From Todiramphus chloris collaris (taxonomy: Eukaryota > Chordata > Aves > Coraciiformes > Alcedinidae), in the NCBI GenBank assembly GCA_025345505.1, contig JANVCC010000020.1, positions 49,456,401-49,520,400 on the forward strand: DNA of 64,000 nucleotides, read 5' to 3'. The number at the start of each line of letters is the position of its first letter. Position 1 is the stretch's first letter. The notes beneath the pieces are model-generated. The model did no database searches. It was not told the DNA's origin and worked only from the letters and a program-made list of their open reading frames with translations. The position numbers were made by a program, and so were the translations under genes. Below, piece by piece: positions 24,491 to 36,989 of this stretch.

Positions 24491-27400
24491 TTAATAGAGT
24501 TACTACTGCTATGTTAGCATATATCACATCCATGACTCTAGCAATAAACTGCATATTTTACTTGAAATCTCTCCTAACTAATTCTTGTGAAATGTAGTGT
24601 TCCTGAATGTGATCTTCAGTACATTTGAAGAGCTTTACTGTGAGGTTACTCCTCTCTCTCTTAAGTAGAGCTGGTAGGGCATGTTCTCTCCGAATGTTTG
24701 GTATGGTAATTTTTTTTATTTTCACAGAGATTGCTTAGTTTGTCAGAAAGACAGGTTTCATAACACACTTTTATTTTCATGAGAAATATGTACGGTTACA
24801 CTGGAAAACATGGAATTGTTCCTTTTTTGGGCCACTAAAGTGAAAATGTTTCCTTTTTTAGCAAGAAAATATTTTTTAATAAAAGTCTGACATGTCCAAA
24901 CTTCCTGTGAGCAGAATTCTCACTTGCTTATCAACTCTTCCCGTAACCCAGGGAAAGGGCTTCTTGTGTTGCAGCTTCTCCTCCATGAGGTGCAGCCTGA
25001 CCAGAAACGTAAGCACTTTGTGGCCTGATGGGCAGGTGGTGATGTCTCCTTTGGCAAACAGGTGTGTGCTCTGGGAATGTGCTAGTTGAAAAAGGATGGG
25101 CTTTTTGGGTATGCGGTCCCTTCCTCAGGTCCATCCTGTCTGTGCCTACTGACTTGGATAACTTACTAAAAGCTGTTTCCTCTCCTGCATCCTTAAATCA
25201 TCACCAGTGGAGCATCGCTACTGCTACAGCAGCGCATCATTTTTACTGTTAGTTAAGTGGGCAAGGGCAGTGCTTTATTACCTGCCTTCAGCTGACCTTG
25301 CCTAGTTTAATTTAACAACGTGTCTTTGCCTGCTTTTAGAAGGCAGTGACCATGCTTTGCCTGCCCGTGGCAGAGAAGACATAGCGTGTAGGTGTAAAAC
25401 TGCCAGCACTGCAGGCAGTAAATGACTTGGGAAGTGACGTGCTGATTGTGTGTGTGTTGGAGGTATATCTGCAGTGCCAGTTAGCTATGTAAGGATTAGT
25501 TATGGTTAAAAGCTACAGTGAAAGTTGTGGGTTGGTTTTTCAGTTCTTGTTTTAATCTTCAGTTCTTTCTGATCTGAAACGGCCTTTTCCCTTTCTCTCC
25601 CTTTAAAAGGAGCAAGGGAGAGAGAAAGTAATTAACCACCAAATAACATTTTTCCATCCAGAAAAATCCGTTTCGTTCCTGCTCTGACTTCCTATGTATT
25701 TACTTAAGAAAATAAATATGGGAAATCACTATGGCAAGTGCAAAACATAGATTATGTTTTTCAGATGGGTACTGGCAGGTTATTGTTGGGCGGTAGTGTT
25801 GACAATAAATATTTAAAATGTAGAAATAATGTATTAAAAAAAATGCACTAGAAGTTTTGTGCTCTAGCTTTTGTTTGACTTTAAAAGGCCTTTTGCAGAG
25901 GAGACATTCTTACCAGGGTACACGGGTTTGGGCTGCTGAAAGATGTGGAGAGTTGAGAGAAAGGCTGGGGTTGATTTTCCTGAAGAAGTTTATTTGGATT
26001 TTGTGAATTTGTGTTGCTGACAAGACAGTTATCTGCTCTTGGTATTAAAGTTGCATTTCATATTGATGTGTGCTGGGTATAAGAGCTATTAAAAGCACTC
26101 AGAGCTTACCATAGTCATTCTTTTATGTTCTGCCCATAAATCTGGGTATTAACAAAATACTAGAGCGTCTTTGATGGATGGCATAGAACAAGGGCTCTTT
26201 CTCAGCCCCTCTGAGTCTTTTCTGCTGCCAGGAGGGAAGGAAAAAGTGAGTATAAGAAATAGGCCAAGGTCTGTGCAAATGGACATAGACTTTCTGCTTG
26301 TGTTTGCTAGCAGAAAGAATATTGTCCTTTTTATTTTACCTGATATGAATTACTGTAAACTTATTTTTATTGTGCTGCTCATTTGCAGTTGGTTTTAAAG
26401 AACAGTCTTGTGAGTGCACCCAAAGAGCTGATGCAGGGAGGCTCTGGATGGTGCTTGGTGTGTTGGACACATCCTGCTGCTTTGAGAAGACTGAAGTTAG
26501 CCAACTGACCAGGTGACTTGTATTTCTCATATTTTCAGTCAAAGTCACATTTTTTTCTGCATGTGAAACTCTTCATTGAATCTGTTTAATGAAAAACAGA
26601 TTGAACAACACTGTGAGCAAAAAGCAATTTGAGGTTTAGTTGTTGTTTGTTAGGTGAAGTAGTCCCGAAGGGATGGGGAGAGGTGGAGACAGAGGGAAAC
26701 TGGTGGCTGTGATGATAGTGGGGAATTCCTGATGAGTATGATGTGATGATGTCTAATATCCTCTGTTCTTAAAGCCAAGGAATTTCATGGGCAATTGTAG
26801 ATTCCCCTTGGAATCCAAATCTTTTGTAGTTACTCAGACGCTGCAAAACACGGTTCGTCAATAATAAGTTGCCTCATTGAATGTAACATTTAGTTCATGC
26901 ATTAATATTTTACGTACTCCTGCGTCAAGTATGTGTCTACTCTATGGTGTTCTCCATTCCTCCATACATTTAAACTAATCTATTAAAAAGCAGAGACTGA
27001 GGCTGAATCATTGTTAAATAAGTAGGAATCATGAACCATCTTTCAGCTGGTGCCTATCACTAAGTCCATTTATTAGATGACTGAAACTGCAGAATTTCAG
27101 AGATCTCAGTACTTCTATCTATTCCCTTTCTTTTTTTTTTTTTTTATGTTTACAGTAGAGCTTTTAGGTCTTTTTTGGCTTTTTATAGTTTCATTTTTTC
27201 TTTTAAATGTGCTTAGCTTTTTTTTTTTAAGTGCAAAGGCGTATAAGCAGTGAAATTTCCTGAGTGTTTGGAGCTTTTATTAACATGCTCCATCCCACAG
27301 ATGAGAACATGTCTTCAAGTTCTTGAGTTCAAGTTTTGTCTGGGCATGAGACCAAGGACTGCAAATTTACGTCCAAATCTTATATCTGATCCTATGTTAG

Positions 27401-29106
27401 ACACATCCAGATGGTAGGTGATATTCTAATGTTAACAATCTGCTTCCCCTCCCTCTGCTGCCTTTCCAAGAAGTTGCTGACAAGTCTTTCTGACAGTCTT
27501 TTTTAAGAAAATGAGATCAAGTATGTTGAAGGTCTTTTATAGCAACAACCTCTGAGAAAGATTAGACTCTGCAGTAGTACTGCAGAATGTACATTTGCTT
27601 ATACTCTCTCCTTGCATGAAGCTTGCAGCTTCACCTGGTCTCTGCCCTGAAGTCTGGGCAGATGGATTGAAGGAGCAGGGTTTTGCAAGCTCTATAAATC
27701 TCTACCTGCTGTGAGCATTTGCTTTTCCCTCGTGATGTGAACAGATGCTCTTGCTCATGCATTGTGCCTGCTTACTGCACCCAGGGCCCTGCTGTGCATA
27801 CCAGTGCTCTCCGGTCTTGACCTCTGCGTTTCATGCTCAGCATCAGCACAGGTTGGAGACATTTGTGTTGGTGTTTTAAGGCACTTCTGGCATCTCGGAG
27901 CAAGTCTGTCAGTCTGCACAGACACGTCTGTGAGAGATAGCATGGCAGGGAAGGCCAAGTGTGATAACATCAAGATCTTACTTGGCACTACTCCTTCCTG
28001 CTTTGCAGATCTCAAATCAACAGGAACCACTGCATGTGTTTTGGGGGGCTGTGGCAGAGCTGCCTGTCAAGGGGACTACAGATAGCACAGCTCAACACAG
28101 GGCTCCTGATGTTTCCAGAGCTAGGGTTCTGGTCCTTCTACTCTGTGCATTCCATGTAAATGGCTATCATTCATACATTGTCTTTCTGATAATTTGTAAG
28201 ATTTGTAATAAATAAATGCATTTTTGCATAAACCTGTGCAGGTTTTCATCCACTCTGTTGAAGAATACTCTTTTTCCTATTTTGTTGTGATTTTGGTTCA
28301 TCCTAGATAAAAAGTCTTGCATGTAAATTATACAGATTAGGTGATGTTATTCTAGTTCACTTGAAGGATGCGGAAATTAAACATTTTTCCTTTATGACCA
28401 GAATATAAAAGAGACAGTCTCTCTTTGACAAAGATAATTTTGTTTGTTTTCATCTAATGATTGTCCTGAACTTACTGTGTTTCAGCTCTTTAACTCCTTG
28501 TGTCTTTCAAGTTAATATGACAGTATGTTAGCTTTTGTGCTTGCCATAGTCTGATATTTAGGTATATGTTAGAAGAGCTGCATTTTATTTACCTTGCCTC
28601 ATTGATATTTATCAGTTCACAAATAGATCCTGCCCTTGGCAGCATAGGTTTCTTCATTTGACTTAGTTTATTCTGCATATAGGGTAGGTCTGCCTCCCAT
28701 CCCAATGCTATCCAGCTTCAAAGTCTCATCTATCCTAAACCTCTAAGTTTTTCGTGTCTGGTTGGCTTCCTGCTGTGTATTTCTTCGAGAATACTTGTCC
28801 AAGAGGAAAATGGTGCTTGGGAGGAAGTTAGGCTAGATGGCCCTTTGCCTTTGCTTGTTCTTAGAGCAACCTGATGCTAAAATACACCAAACCCCATTAT
28901 AATTTCATGTCAAGTTTTCAACAGGGTTAATATCCTCTACCTTCCCTGAAACCACCTTTAATTATGAATGCTGCATGATTTAAAATTGTCCAGTTTGTAT
29001 ATCTATACTGAGTTCACATAAATGCCTTTAGTTACCTCCTGCAAACCTAAGTGTACGGTGAAGGCGATCCCTTTCCTAAACTGATTGGCTGGGTAGCCAT
29101 TATATG
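24491..29106. other. Non-coding stretch, no gene recognised
   Basis: Mixed composition with poly-T tracts at 27130-27147 and 27218-27228. A slightly more GC-rich segment at 27600-28200 carries 90-110-codon frames on both strands. Neither has a recognisable domain, and I treat them as chance frames. Confidence 0.55.
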
Positions 29107-29287
29107 TCATAGAATCATCAAGGTTAGAAAAGACCTTCAAGATCGAGTGCAACCATTAACCCTACTCTACCAAGTCCACCAGTAAGCAATATCCCGAAGC
29201 ACCCACATCTATATGACCTTAAAACCATCCAGGGATGGTGACTCATCCACCTCCCTGGCCAGTGTCTTCCAATGCCTGACAACCCTT

Positions 29288-29716
29288 TCAGTGAAAAGTT
29301 TTCCTAATGTCCAATCTAAACCTCCCCTGGTGCAGCTTGAGGCCATTCCCTCTTGTTCTGTCACTAGTTACTTGTGAGAAGAGACCAGTGCCTACCTCCC
29401 TGCAACGTCCTTTCAGGTGGTTGTAGAGAGCGATAAGGTCTCCCCTCAGCCTCCTTTTCTTCAGAATAAATAGCCCCAGTTCCCTCAGCCACTCCACATG
29501 AGACTTGTTCTCCAGGCCCTTCACCAGTTTAGTTGCTCTTCTCTGGGCCTGCTCCAGCACCTCGATGTCTTTCTTGTATTGAGGTGCCCAAAAGTGTACA
29601 CGGTACTCAATGTGTGGCCTCACCAACGCCGAGTACAGAGGGACAATCACTCCCCTGGTCCTGCTTGACACACTATTTCCAATGCAAGCCAGGATGCCCC
29701 TGGCCTTCTTGGCCAT
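29288..29716 (-). pseudogene. CR1 ORF2 C-terminal remnant
   Basis: A 142-codon open segment with CR1 C-terminal motifs in order: [47 protein letters not shown] and [17 protein letters not shown]. It follows the reverse transcriptase in CR1 ORF2. It is only a fragment: upstream the frame is broken, and the RT core at about 29960-29985 reads ADN rather than the catalytic ADD. No function is expected. Confidence 0.93.
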
Positions 29717-29719
29717 GCT

Positions 29720-30550
29720 GATAGCTCATGTTCAGCTGCTTGTGAATTGGTACCCCCAGGTCCCTTTCTGCTGAGCAGCTTTCCAGTCACAATTCCCTAT
29801 GCCTGTAGTATTGCCTGGGGTTGTTGTGGTCCAAGTGCAGGACCTGGCACTGGGCCCTATTGAAGCTCATACAGTTGACCTTAGCCCCTCAATCCAGCCT
29901 GTCCAGGTACCTCTGTAAAGCCTCCCTACCCTCAAGCAGATCAACACTCCCACCCATCTTGGTGTTGTCTGCAAGCTTACTGAGGGTGCGTTCTATCTCC
30001 TCATCAAGATCATTGATGTTAAACCAAAAAAGATGTTAAACGAAAATGGTCCCAATACTGAGCCCTGAGGAATGCTACTTCTGACTGGCTGCCAACTGGA
30101 TTTAACTCCGTTCACCACCACTCTGCACTCAGCTGTCAGCCAGTGTTCTACTGATCACTGTGTATGCCCATCCAAGCCATGAGCAGCCATTTTTTTCATG
30201 AGAATGCTGTGTCGACAGCTTTACGGAAGTCCAGGTAGATGATATCCACAGTCTTTCCTTCATCCACTAGGCGGGTCATCTTTATCACAGAAGGAGATCA
30301 GGTTTGTCAAGCAGGACATGCCTGTCATAAGCCCATGCTGACTGGGCCTGATCGCCTGGTTGTCCTGTACATGGTGTGTAATGGCACTCAAGATGATCTA
30401 CTCCATGACCTTCCCTGGCACTGAGGTCAGACTGACAGGTCTGTAGTTTCCGGGATTCTCCTTCTGGCTTTTCTTTTTGATGGGTGTCAAATTTATTACC
30501 CTTTAGTCCACTAGGACCTCCCCAGTTAGCCAGGACTGCTGGTAAATAGC
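29720..30550 (-). pseudogene. CR1 reverse transcriptase core remnant, degraded
   Basis: Reading minus strand, the DNA matches the CR1 RT core from the palm domain back toward the fingers, with stops and frameshifts throughout. The catalytic box at about 29960-29985 reads Leu-Ala-Asp-Asn-Thr-Lys, so the second catalytic aspartate is replaced by Asn. Near 30043-30050 a T/A-rich stretch (AAACCAAAAAAGATGTTAAACG) looks like a small internal duplication. The assignment rests on similarity to the better-kept copy. Confidence 0.85.
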
Positions 30551-31382
30551 AGAATCACAGAATGGTAGGGGTAGGAAGGGACCTCTAAAGATCACCTAGT
30601 CCAACCCCTCTGCCAGAGCAGGATCACCTAGAGTACATCACACAGGAACAAGTCCAGGCAGCTTCTGAAAGTCTCCAGAGATGGAAGTTTTTACCACGTC
30701 TCTGGGCAGCCTGTTCCAGTGCTCTGTTATCCTCACAGTGAAGAAGTATTTCCTCATGTTGAGGTTGAACATCCTGTTTTCCAGTTTATGGCCATTGCCC
30801 CTAGTCCTGTCACTGGACACCACTGAGAAGAGCCTGGCCCCACCTTCCTGACACTCACCCTTTAGATATTTACAAGCATTGATAAGATTGCCCCTCAGCC
30901 TCCTCTTCTCCAAGCTAAACAGACTCAGCTCTCATATGGTAGGTGCTCCAGGCCCTTAATCATCTTAGTGGCCCTGTGCTGGATGGACCCTCTCCAGTAG
31001 TTCCTTGTCCTTGAACTGGGGAGCTCAGAACTGGACACAGTACTCCAAGTGAGGCCTCACCAGCACAGAGTAGGAGGGGAGGAGAATCTCCCTCGACCTG
31101 CTGACCACACTCTTCCTAATGCATCCCAGGATGCCATTGGCCTTCTTGGCCACAAGGTCACACTGTTGGCTCCTAGTCATCCTGTTGTCCACTAGGACTC
31201 CCAGGTCCTTTTTCTCAGACCTGCCCTCCAACAGATCAGCCCCCAACCTGTACTGATACTTGGGGCTGTTCTTCCCCAGATGCAGTACTTCACACTTGCC
31301 CTTACTGAATTTCATTAGACTTCTCCCCGACCAGCTCTCTACCCTGCCTAGGTCATGCTAGATGGCAGCACAGCCTTCTGGC
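30551..31382 (-). mobile_element. CR1 LINE inserted into the older CR1 (5'-truncated)
   Basis: A second CR1 on the minus strand. Its 3' terminus is at 30551 (AGAATCACAGAATGGTAGGG on the plus strand), and it is truncated at about 31382, just downstream of where the ADD catalytic box would be. Its protein resembles the 3.1-5.2 kb copy more than the element it sits in. On either side the older CR1 reads GGACTGCTGGTAAAT and GATGGAGAGAGGCTTGGTG, which join in a continuous CR1. I see no clear target-site duplication, which is common for CR1. Confidence 0.93.
30638..31315 (-). pseudogene. CR1 ORF2 C-terminal remnant of the nested copy
   Basis: Two open pieces belong to one former frame. 31025-31315 carries FSKGKCEVLHLGKNSPKYQY, a Lys-Lys-Asp-Leu-Gly segment and [13 protein letters not shown]. 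30638-30913 carries [35 protein letters not shown] and [12 protein letters not shown] stop and frame change separate them. The catalytic part of the RT was lost by 5' truncation, so no activity is possible. Confidence 0.92.
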
Positions 31383-31888
31383 ATGATGGAGAGAGGCTTG
31401 GTGAGCACTTGCGGAAGCTCCCTCAGTACTCTTGGGTGTAACCCATCCAGCCCCATAGACTTGTGTATGTTTAAGTGGTGTAGCAGGTCACTCTTGGATT
31501 GTGAAGGTCTCATTCTCCCACCCCTCCTTGTCTTCCAGCGCAGGGGGCTGGGTCTCTAGGGAACTACTAGTTCTACTGCTAAAGACTGAGGCAAAGAAGG
31601 TGTTAAGCAACTCAGCCTTTTCCTCATCCCTTGTCACTCTGTTTACCCCTGCATCCTATAAAGGATGAAGATTCTCCCTAGTCCTCCTTTTGTTGTTAAT
31701 GTATTTACAGAAATATTTTTATTGTCTTTAATAGCAGTAGCCAGGTTGAGTTCTAGTCGGGATTTGGCTCTCCTAATGTTTTCCCTACATAGCCTTACAA
31801 CAACTTTGTAGTCCTCATGAGAGGCCTGCGCCCCCCTTCCAAAGGCCATGCCTTTTGCCTTTATTTCTTTTTGGAAGAAATACATGGT
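31383..31888 (-). mobile_element. CR1 LINE, older copy, 5' portion (right part of the split element)
   Basis: Continuation of the element that begins at 29107. It reads through the start of the reverse transcriptase into the linker and ends at about 31888, where the sequence becomes ordinary. The endonuclease is absent, so this is also a 5'-truncated copy. Confidence 0.92.
31643..31885 (-). pseudogene. CR1 ORF2 linker remnant
   Basis: An 80-codon open segment matching the basic linker before the RT: KEIKAKGMAFGRGAQASHED, then RLCRENIRRAKSRLELNLA, then a Lys/Asn-rich piece. The same RKAK...LELNLA signature occurs in the plus-strand copy at about 3270-3310. It belongs to the older split CR1. 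Confidence 0.9.
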
Positions 31889-34800
31889 AACTAAGCTGTA
31901 GAAGTACTGGTGAATAAATCCTGCAAAGGAACATTTAAGGTGTGTTTCCTGATGTGTAAAATTTGTTTTGTTTTGTAAGTTAAAAATACTGAAGTTGTTT
32001 TGTCAAAGTGTTTAGAAGTGTCTAAAATTACTCACTTAAAATGTCACTTGTGTGCCGTAGGCTTGGACTTGAACTTTACAGATGGTGATGCCTGAAAGTC
32101 TGCAAATGATGTTCACTGCTGTTGGACTGTGTCTAGAAAGGACTCTTGACTAGGTCAAGGGTTTCCAGCCAAGCGGAGAAACAAACATTGCCGACAGGAG
32201 AGGAGCAGAGCTCAGAAGCTCTTTTGGATACAGACTTGGCAGGACTCACTGACCACTGTCAGGTATGCAGCAGCTCCCGAGCAGTTGCTGTAGCAGATGC
32301 ATTCCCCAGTCAGAGCATAGGCTGTGCTTTTATAATCCAAGTGTAAGTATTTTCACACGCACCAAAAAAAAAAAGAAATTAAAAAAAAATAACTTGGCAG
32401 TGTGTTGCGCATATATAAATAAACATTTCCCTGTAGGGTAATATTGTCAGTGTGTTGCACAGGACTGTAAATGTGTCATATCAGCAGGAATCAGAGATAT
32501 GCATCAGGCAAGTTGTAGGTTTCAACGTTACCAGCTGTCGCTTCGCAGCTTGAGCGCCCTCTGTACTCAGACCAACTCCATGTGGACTTTGAAAGTCTTG
32601 CTGCAAACTGTGATGCCAAGTCAACAAAGAGTTAAAATGCTGTATGTTTTCTGGAAATAGGCTACATGCAACTCTGCCTGTCAAACGAGCTATAATGCCT
32701 TGACACTAGTGAGTCATCTCTCTGACAGTGGGACTCGAACCAAAGGAATATGAGTTTATTCATTTCTGTCCTCTCCGGGTAAAATAGCTTCACCTGTCAA
32801 CTAATAGCTACTTTTCAATTTAGAATTAATTCATACTGATTTAATTCCAACCTGACTCTGCATTTCCTCATAAAGCTCAAACCCATGGTAGAGCTCTAGA
32901 AGGTTATGTTTTCTTGATGGGGATTACAGACAACATGCAATGCATGGTAACTTTTGTAATTATTAAGGAGAAAATGAACGGCTTCCAGTCTGCAGAGAGG
33001 TCTGCAATGGCTGTGCAGCTCCTGAGAAGGTAGCTGTGCTTTAGCATCTCCCTTTAAGCTCTTCAGACTAATTCACCTAACTGCAGTCATCTGCCTAATT
33101 GTCTTTCCTTTAACTTTAAGCCATTCATTTAGCAGGTTTTGCATCACTCCATTTGTCTCCCTGGACAAAGACAAAGATAAATCTAGTAGAGTTACAACAG
33201 TGCAGCAAGTAAAACAAGCCACGTGCACATTATGTGGATAGATTATAATTTATTTGCCTGTGTGGTGGCAGGAGAGGGTGGGTCGGGCAAGGGCCAGAAG
33301 AAAAGCGCATAAAAAGATGATCTGAAATAACATTTGTACCTACACCTTTTTTTTTTTTTCCCCGGGTACATCTGTGCTGTCTCCTGTGTACATTTGTCTC
33401 CTGCTATGAAAGATGTACTGATTTTTGGCTGTGTACAAATGCCTGTAAACCTTTATTAGTTGGAGGTCTATTTGGTGACTAAAAGGCTGGACTGGAAATT
33501 AGGAGATTTGGACTTGTTTTCCAAGCTAGATACAGACTTGGGTAAACAGGGAAGGTTCACTTAACCTTGCTTTGCTTCAGGTCTTGATCTCCAATGTAGG
33601 GATTAATAGTACTTCCTTTCTGCCTTCCTTAATGCCTTTTCTGTATTTATACCACTTTGAGGCAACATTCAAATGGATGTAATCTGGGTCTTATGGAGAC
33701 CCTGTAGTCATAATTTTTAAGAAGCATAAGCTATGTCCAAAAAGCAGAGAAGCCAGTGACTTTCTTGGAGAGCAGACACTGTTAAAACGCTTATACTTAT
33801 TCGACTGCCAGTAAAAACTCCACTTTTCAGCTTTTCGTAAGATGTGGGAGTACCATATGCCAAACTAAATCTCCTCATTTAAATATGTCAGAAAGTGTTT
33901 TTTAGATTGTTTCTACTTTGTGTCTTTTTATTTCTGTGTTTCCACTTAATCAGCTGGTGCCCTGTTGTCATCAGTGCTGGCCTGGGCTGCTGACAAGTAT
34001 CTCCTTGTCTTTGGTTTGTTTGCTTAATTCTGCTACAGTTGAATGTGTCTGATAGGAATGGTGGCCATTTGAATTTAGTAAAGGGAGTTTTCTGATAGGC
34101 TTTGCTACTTCTGATGATACAGTTGCAAATATGTCTTGGGTTTTTTTTTTGGTTTTTTTTTTTTCTCCATAGCCATAGGAAATAATTTGTTAGTTGTTGC
34201 TGAGAGGCAGAAAGTTAAGGCAGCAGAAGAACAATCTGCAGAAGCTGCTGTACTCTGAGCGGTACCACACAGAGCTGTGGTTGTAGGGTCCTGTGACAGG
34301 GACTGGCACATGCTTCATTGATTACAGTTTTGTCAAACAATGGTCCTTGTTGCATTAAGATGAAGAACAATGTTGCGTTTAGTCAAACAGAGCAACCAGG
34401 GAACCACAGGATTTAAATGTGATGTGGTTAATTGTAAAGTCTCCAAGTAATAAGACTTGAATTGCTGGTTTACTGATAAAACACTGAAAGTGATTCTTTA
34501 CAGTTGGATGAATAAAGACAAGTGAATTTCAGCTATGATACCATGACCAGCTAAAAAGTGATTTGGAGCAGATGTTTTTGATCTACAAAATGTCTGCAAA
34601 AGCATTCAGAAAGTTTTGAGCATGTAACATGACTAATGCAAGGCTGATGTTGGACTTCAATGCGTTGTTGACAGCAATGATGGGAAGAGAGTGAAAGTGT
34701 TGCTACTGGTGGAAGTTCCTTGGCAAATACTGGCAGCTCACAAAGCAACATACCTGGGAATATGCAGAGCAGATGAATCGGGTATTTTGGCAGCTTGTGT

Positions 34801-36963
34801 GGAGAGCACCGTGGTGCCAAGCCTGCACTTGTGGCCTCTGTAGAATGTAAAACTCATGCTAGTGTTAAATTTTCTTAGTAAAGTGTGAGCATGGCTGGAG
34901 TCTGCATGATGATGGTAATGACCTAACCAGCTTTTATTGTGGTAAACTAACTCACTGCTGATTAATAGTTCTGGCCTGGCTCTGTGTATTGATGCTGCCG
35001 TTTTGAGGCTTCATCACGTTGCAGTTCTCTCCACGTGGAGCTTTCCTGCCTTTGGAGTAAGGTGTGTGGAGTTTATATTACACAAGCTTTGCCAGGGACT
35101 GCTGTCCCTTTGTCAAAAGTCACAATGTGTAAATGAGCAGTCCTGCCTGGTTTAAATCAAAATATGTTGAGAGGAAAGTTCATCTCCCTCTGAAGGTCTT
35201 GCTTGCAACAGTTCTAAAAAGAACGTGGAGGCTCCAGAGAAGGCTGATGAGTAGCCATTTAATACAAACCATTAGCAGGTAACAACAGGGTTTGCTGTCA
35301 ACTACCCAGGCTAGATTAGCAGTGACTGCCTGCATGCAAAAAGCTCAGTGACTCACTGTTCATCTCCTGAGCCTTCAGGTTTCCTCAAAATGTTCCTTGA
35401 AGTTGGGCTTAAATTAACTATTTATAGATACCTCAGGATCTTTTCTTCCTCTTAAAGCTTTCTTAGCCCTACAAACACACCAACAACCTCGAGTCTCTAG
35501 AATATTCTTCAATTTACTGGAAAAGTAAGAAAGAGGATTAATTAAATGTTTTGCTCTGCATTCTTTCACTGATGCTACTCAAAGCATTATTTTTGTCTTT
35601 ATAGTGTGTGTTTTCTTAAACCCTTCCACTGGAGTTTAGAGGAATCTATGCAGTGTTTAATTTCCCCTCTAGTCCTCAGTCTGAGGTGAAATAATACTCA
35701 CTTAGGTTCAGACCAGTGATAAGGGTGGAAAAAACAAGAATTAACCAGAATCAACATGTATTCCTGTCTGACCTACAAACTAGTCCATCCTAGATTCACC
35801 ATAAAATACTCCTCTTCTTTTTCATCTGGGATAGCACTTGATCATCACTGTTAGAAAGTGTGTTCAATAGAGTGCTGTAAGTGAAGTCCTGTCAGGAGAG
35901 GGGTTATGTGCAACTAATAAACACCATACCACAACTAGAAGCCATAGACAGAGATGGTTGATTCAAGGACAAAGAGCTGCCACCAGGAATACTTGAGTTT
36001 CTCACAGTATGCAGACAACCCTGATTAATCAGGACATTTGTCAGCCAAGGTAATCCATCTGACCCTGACTTTGCACACTTCTCTCCTTCTTTGGATTCTG
36101 TCAAAGTGCTGGCATAGTACTTAAAAAATACTTTACACTGTGATCAGCAAGATTGAGGAAAAGCTGTCTCCCCCTAGCATTTCTTGTCCTCTCATGTCCT
36201 TTTTCACCTGTCACAAGCAATCAGTATGCTACAGTGATGAAGCCAGGACCAAAGATGCTGAAAGTCCTGCTGTATTGTACCCATTGTCAAGAAATAGAGG
36301 CTGAATAACTTGCATCTTACCAGGTTACTCTTACTGTCATCTACTGGCTGAAGTAGTCTTTCTCCAGATCTCTCAATCATGAAAGGGGTATCTTAATGGT
36401 TTAGGAATTCAACCATACCATATTTCCCTGCTTCTTCTTTAAACATCTCCTTTTAATTCTGCCTTCATGTGCTATCTGGATTTCTGCCAAAGCATTTCTT
36501 ATTAATTTTGTGGAGTGTACACAACCTTGAGAGATGATACTTCATTACAGATTTGCAAAATGAGTTTTTTTTCCATGGGCTAACAGGTCTTGCAGGTTAG
36601 GGCAGTCACTGGATTTGCTGAAAATTTTTATCCTTCTCCGTTGAGTTTTTCTTGTCATCGTGGCTACATTCCTTCTATTCAGAAAAGTTGTGTGTCGCTA
36701 TTCAGTCTGCAAAAATTGCATAACGTATATATTGGTGATTAAACAGGAAATAGCTGAGAGGGAAAGAGGCTTGCAGAAAGCTTGTGGTGCCAAATGAACG
36801 TTTTATATTTCCAGAGTTTTGCTTTCCAAAATATCCAGGCTTTGCATCTGTTTAAGTGATGCATCAGTCTGGTGGTATGTTTGACTGTGTATAGGAGTTT
36901 CGTTGATGTATAATGGTACTGAGTCAATACAACAGTTTCTCCATTGCCTGGCAATTTGTGTTT
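31889..36963. other. Non-coding stretch, no gene recognised
   Basis: No gene recognised. It contains A-rich tracts at 32364-32390, a possible old SINE trace at about 32701-32800, an evenly AT-rich block at 32840-33180, a T run at 33347-33359 and T/G tracts at 34138-34164. The open frames are short and without motifs. Confidence 0.55.
32701..32800 (-). repeat. Possible degraded tRNA-derived SINE fragment
   Basis: On the minus strand, 32729-32740 contains GGTTCGAGTCC, an exact match to the RNA polymerase III B-box consensus GGTTCGANTCC. It is followed by CACTGTCAGAGAGATGACTC. An A-box at the expected distance is poor (AAGCTATTTTACCCGG at about 32776-32791), and the T-stem pairs badly, so it is not an intact tRNA. 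It may be an old SINE or a chance match. Confidence 0.25.
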
Positions 36964-36989
36964 AAAAAAAAACCAAACCAAAAACAAAT
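36964..36989. repeat. A/C-only low-complexity tract
   Basis: A9 followed by CCAAACCAAAAACAAA, with no G or T. It mirrors the T/G tracts found elsewhere in the window. Confidence 0.75.

Larger units (their letters stand above)
29107..30550 (-). mobile_element. CR1 LINE, older copy, 3' portion (left part of a split element)
   Basis: The minus-strand CR1 3' end starts at about 29107 on the plus strand (TCATAGAATCATCAAGG, the reverse complement of a CR1 terminus). It continues through the C-terminal region and the reverse transcriptase up to the break at about 30550. The 3' terminus and protein differ from the 3.1-5.2 kb copy, so this is another CR1 subfamily. The same element resumes at 31383 with matching content, showing that the sequence between is a later insertion. 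Confidence 0.95.

Noticed and set aside
27755..28085. GC-richer segment with long frames on both strands
   Set aside because: CpG content stays low and no promoter or domain is visible; frames on both strands reflect composition.
28806..28850. Possible isolated CR1 3' end (GTTAGGCTAGATGGCCCTTT)
   Set aside because: Resembles the CR1 GGTTGGACTAGATGACC word, but the flanking bases do not continue as CR1; too short to call.
32701..32800. Intact tRNA gene on the minus strand
   Set aside because: The B-box is exact, but the T-stem has mismatches, the A-box is poor and no acceptor stem can be formed; kept only as a possible SINE trace.
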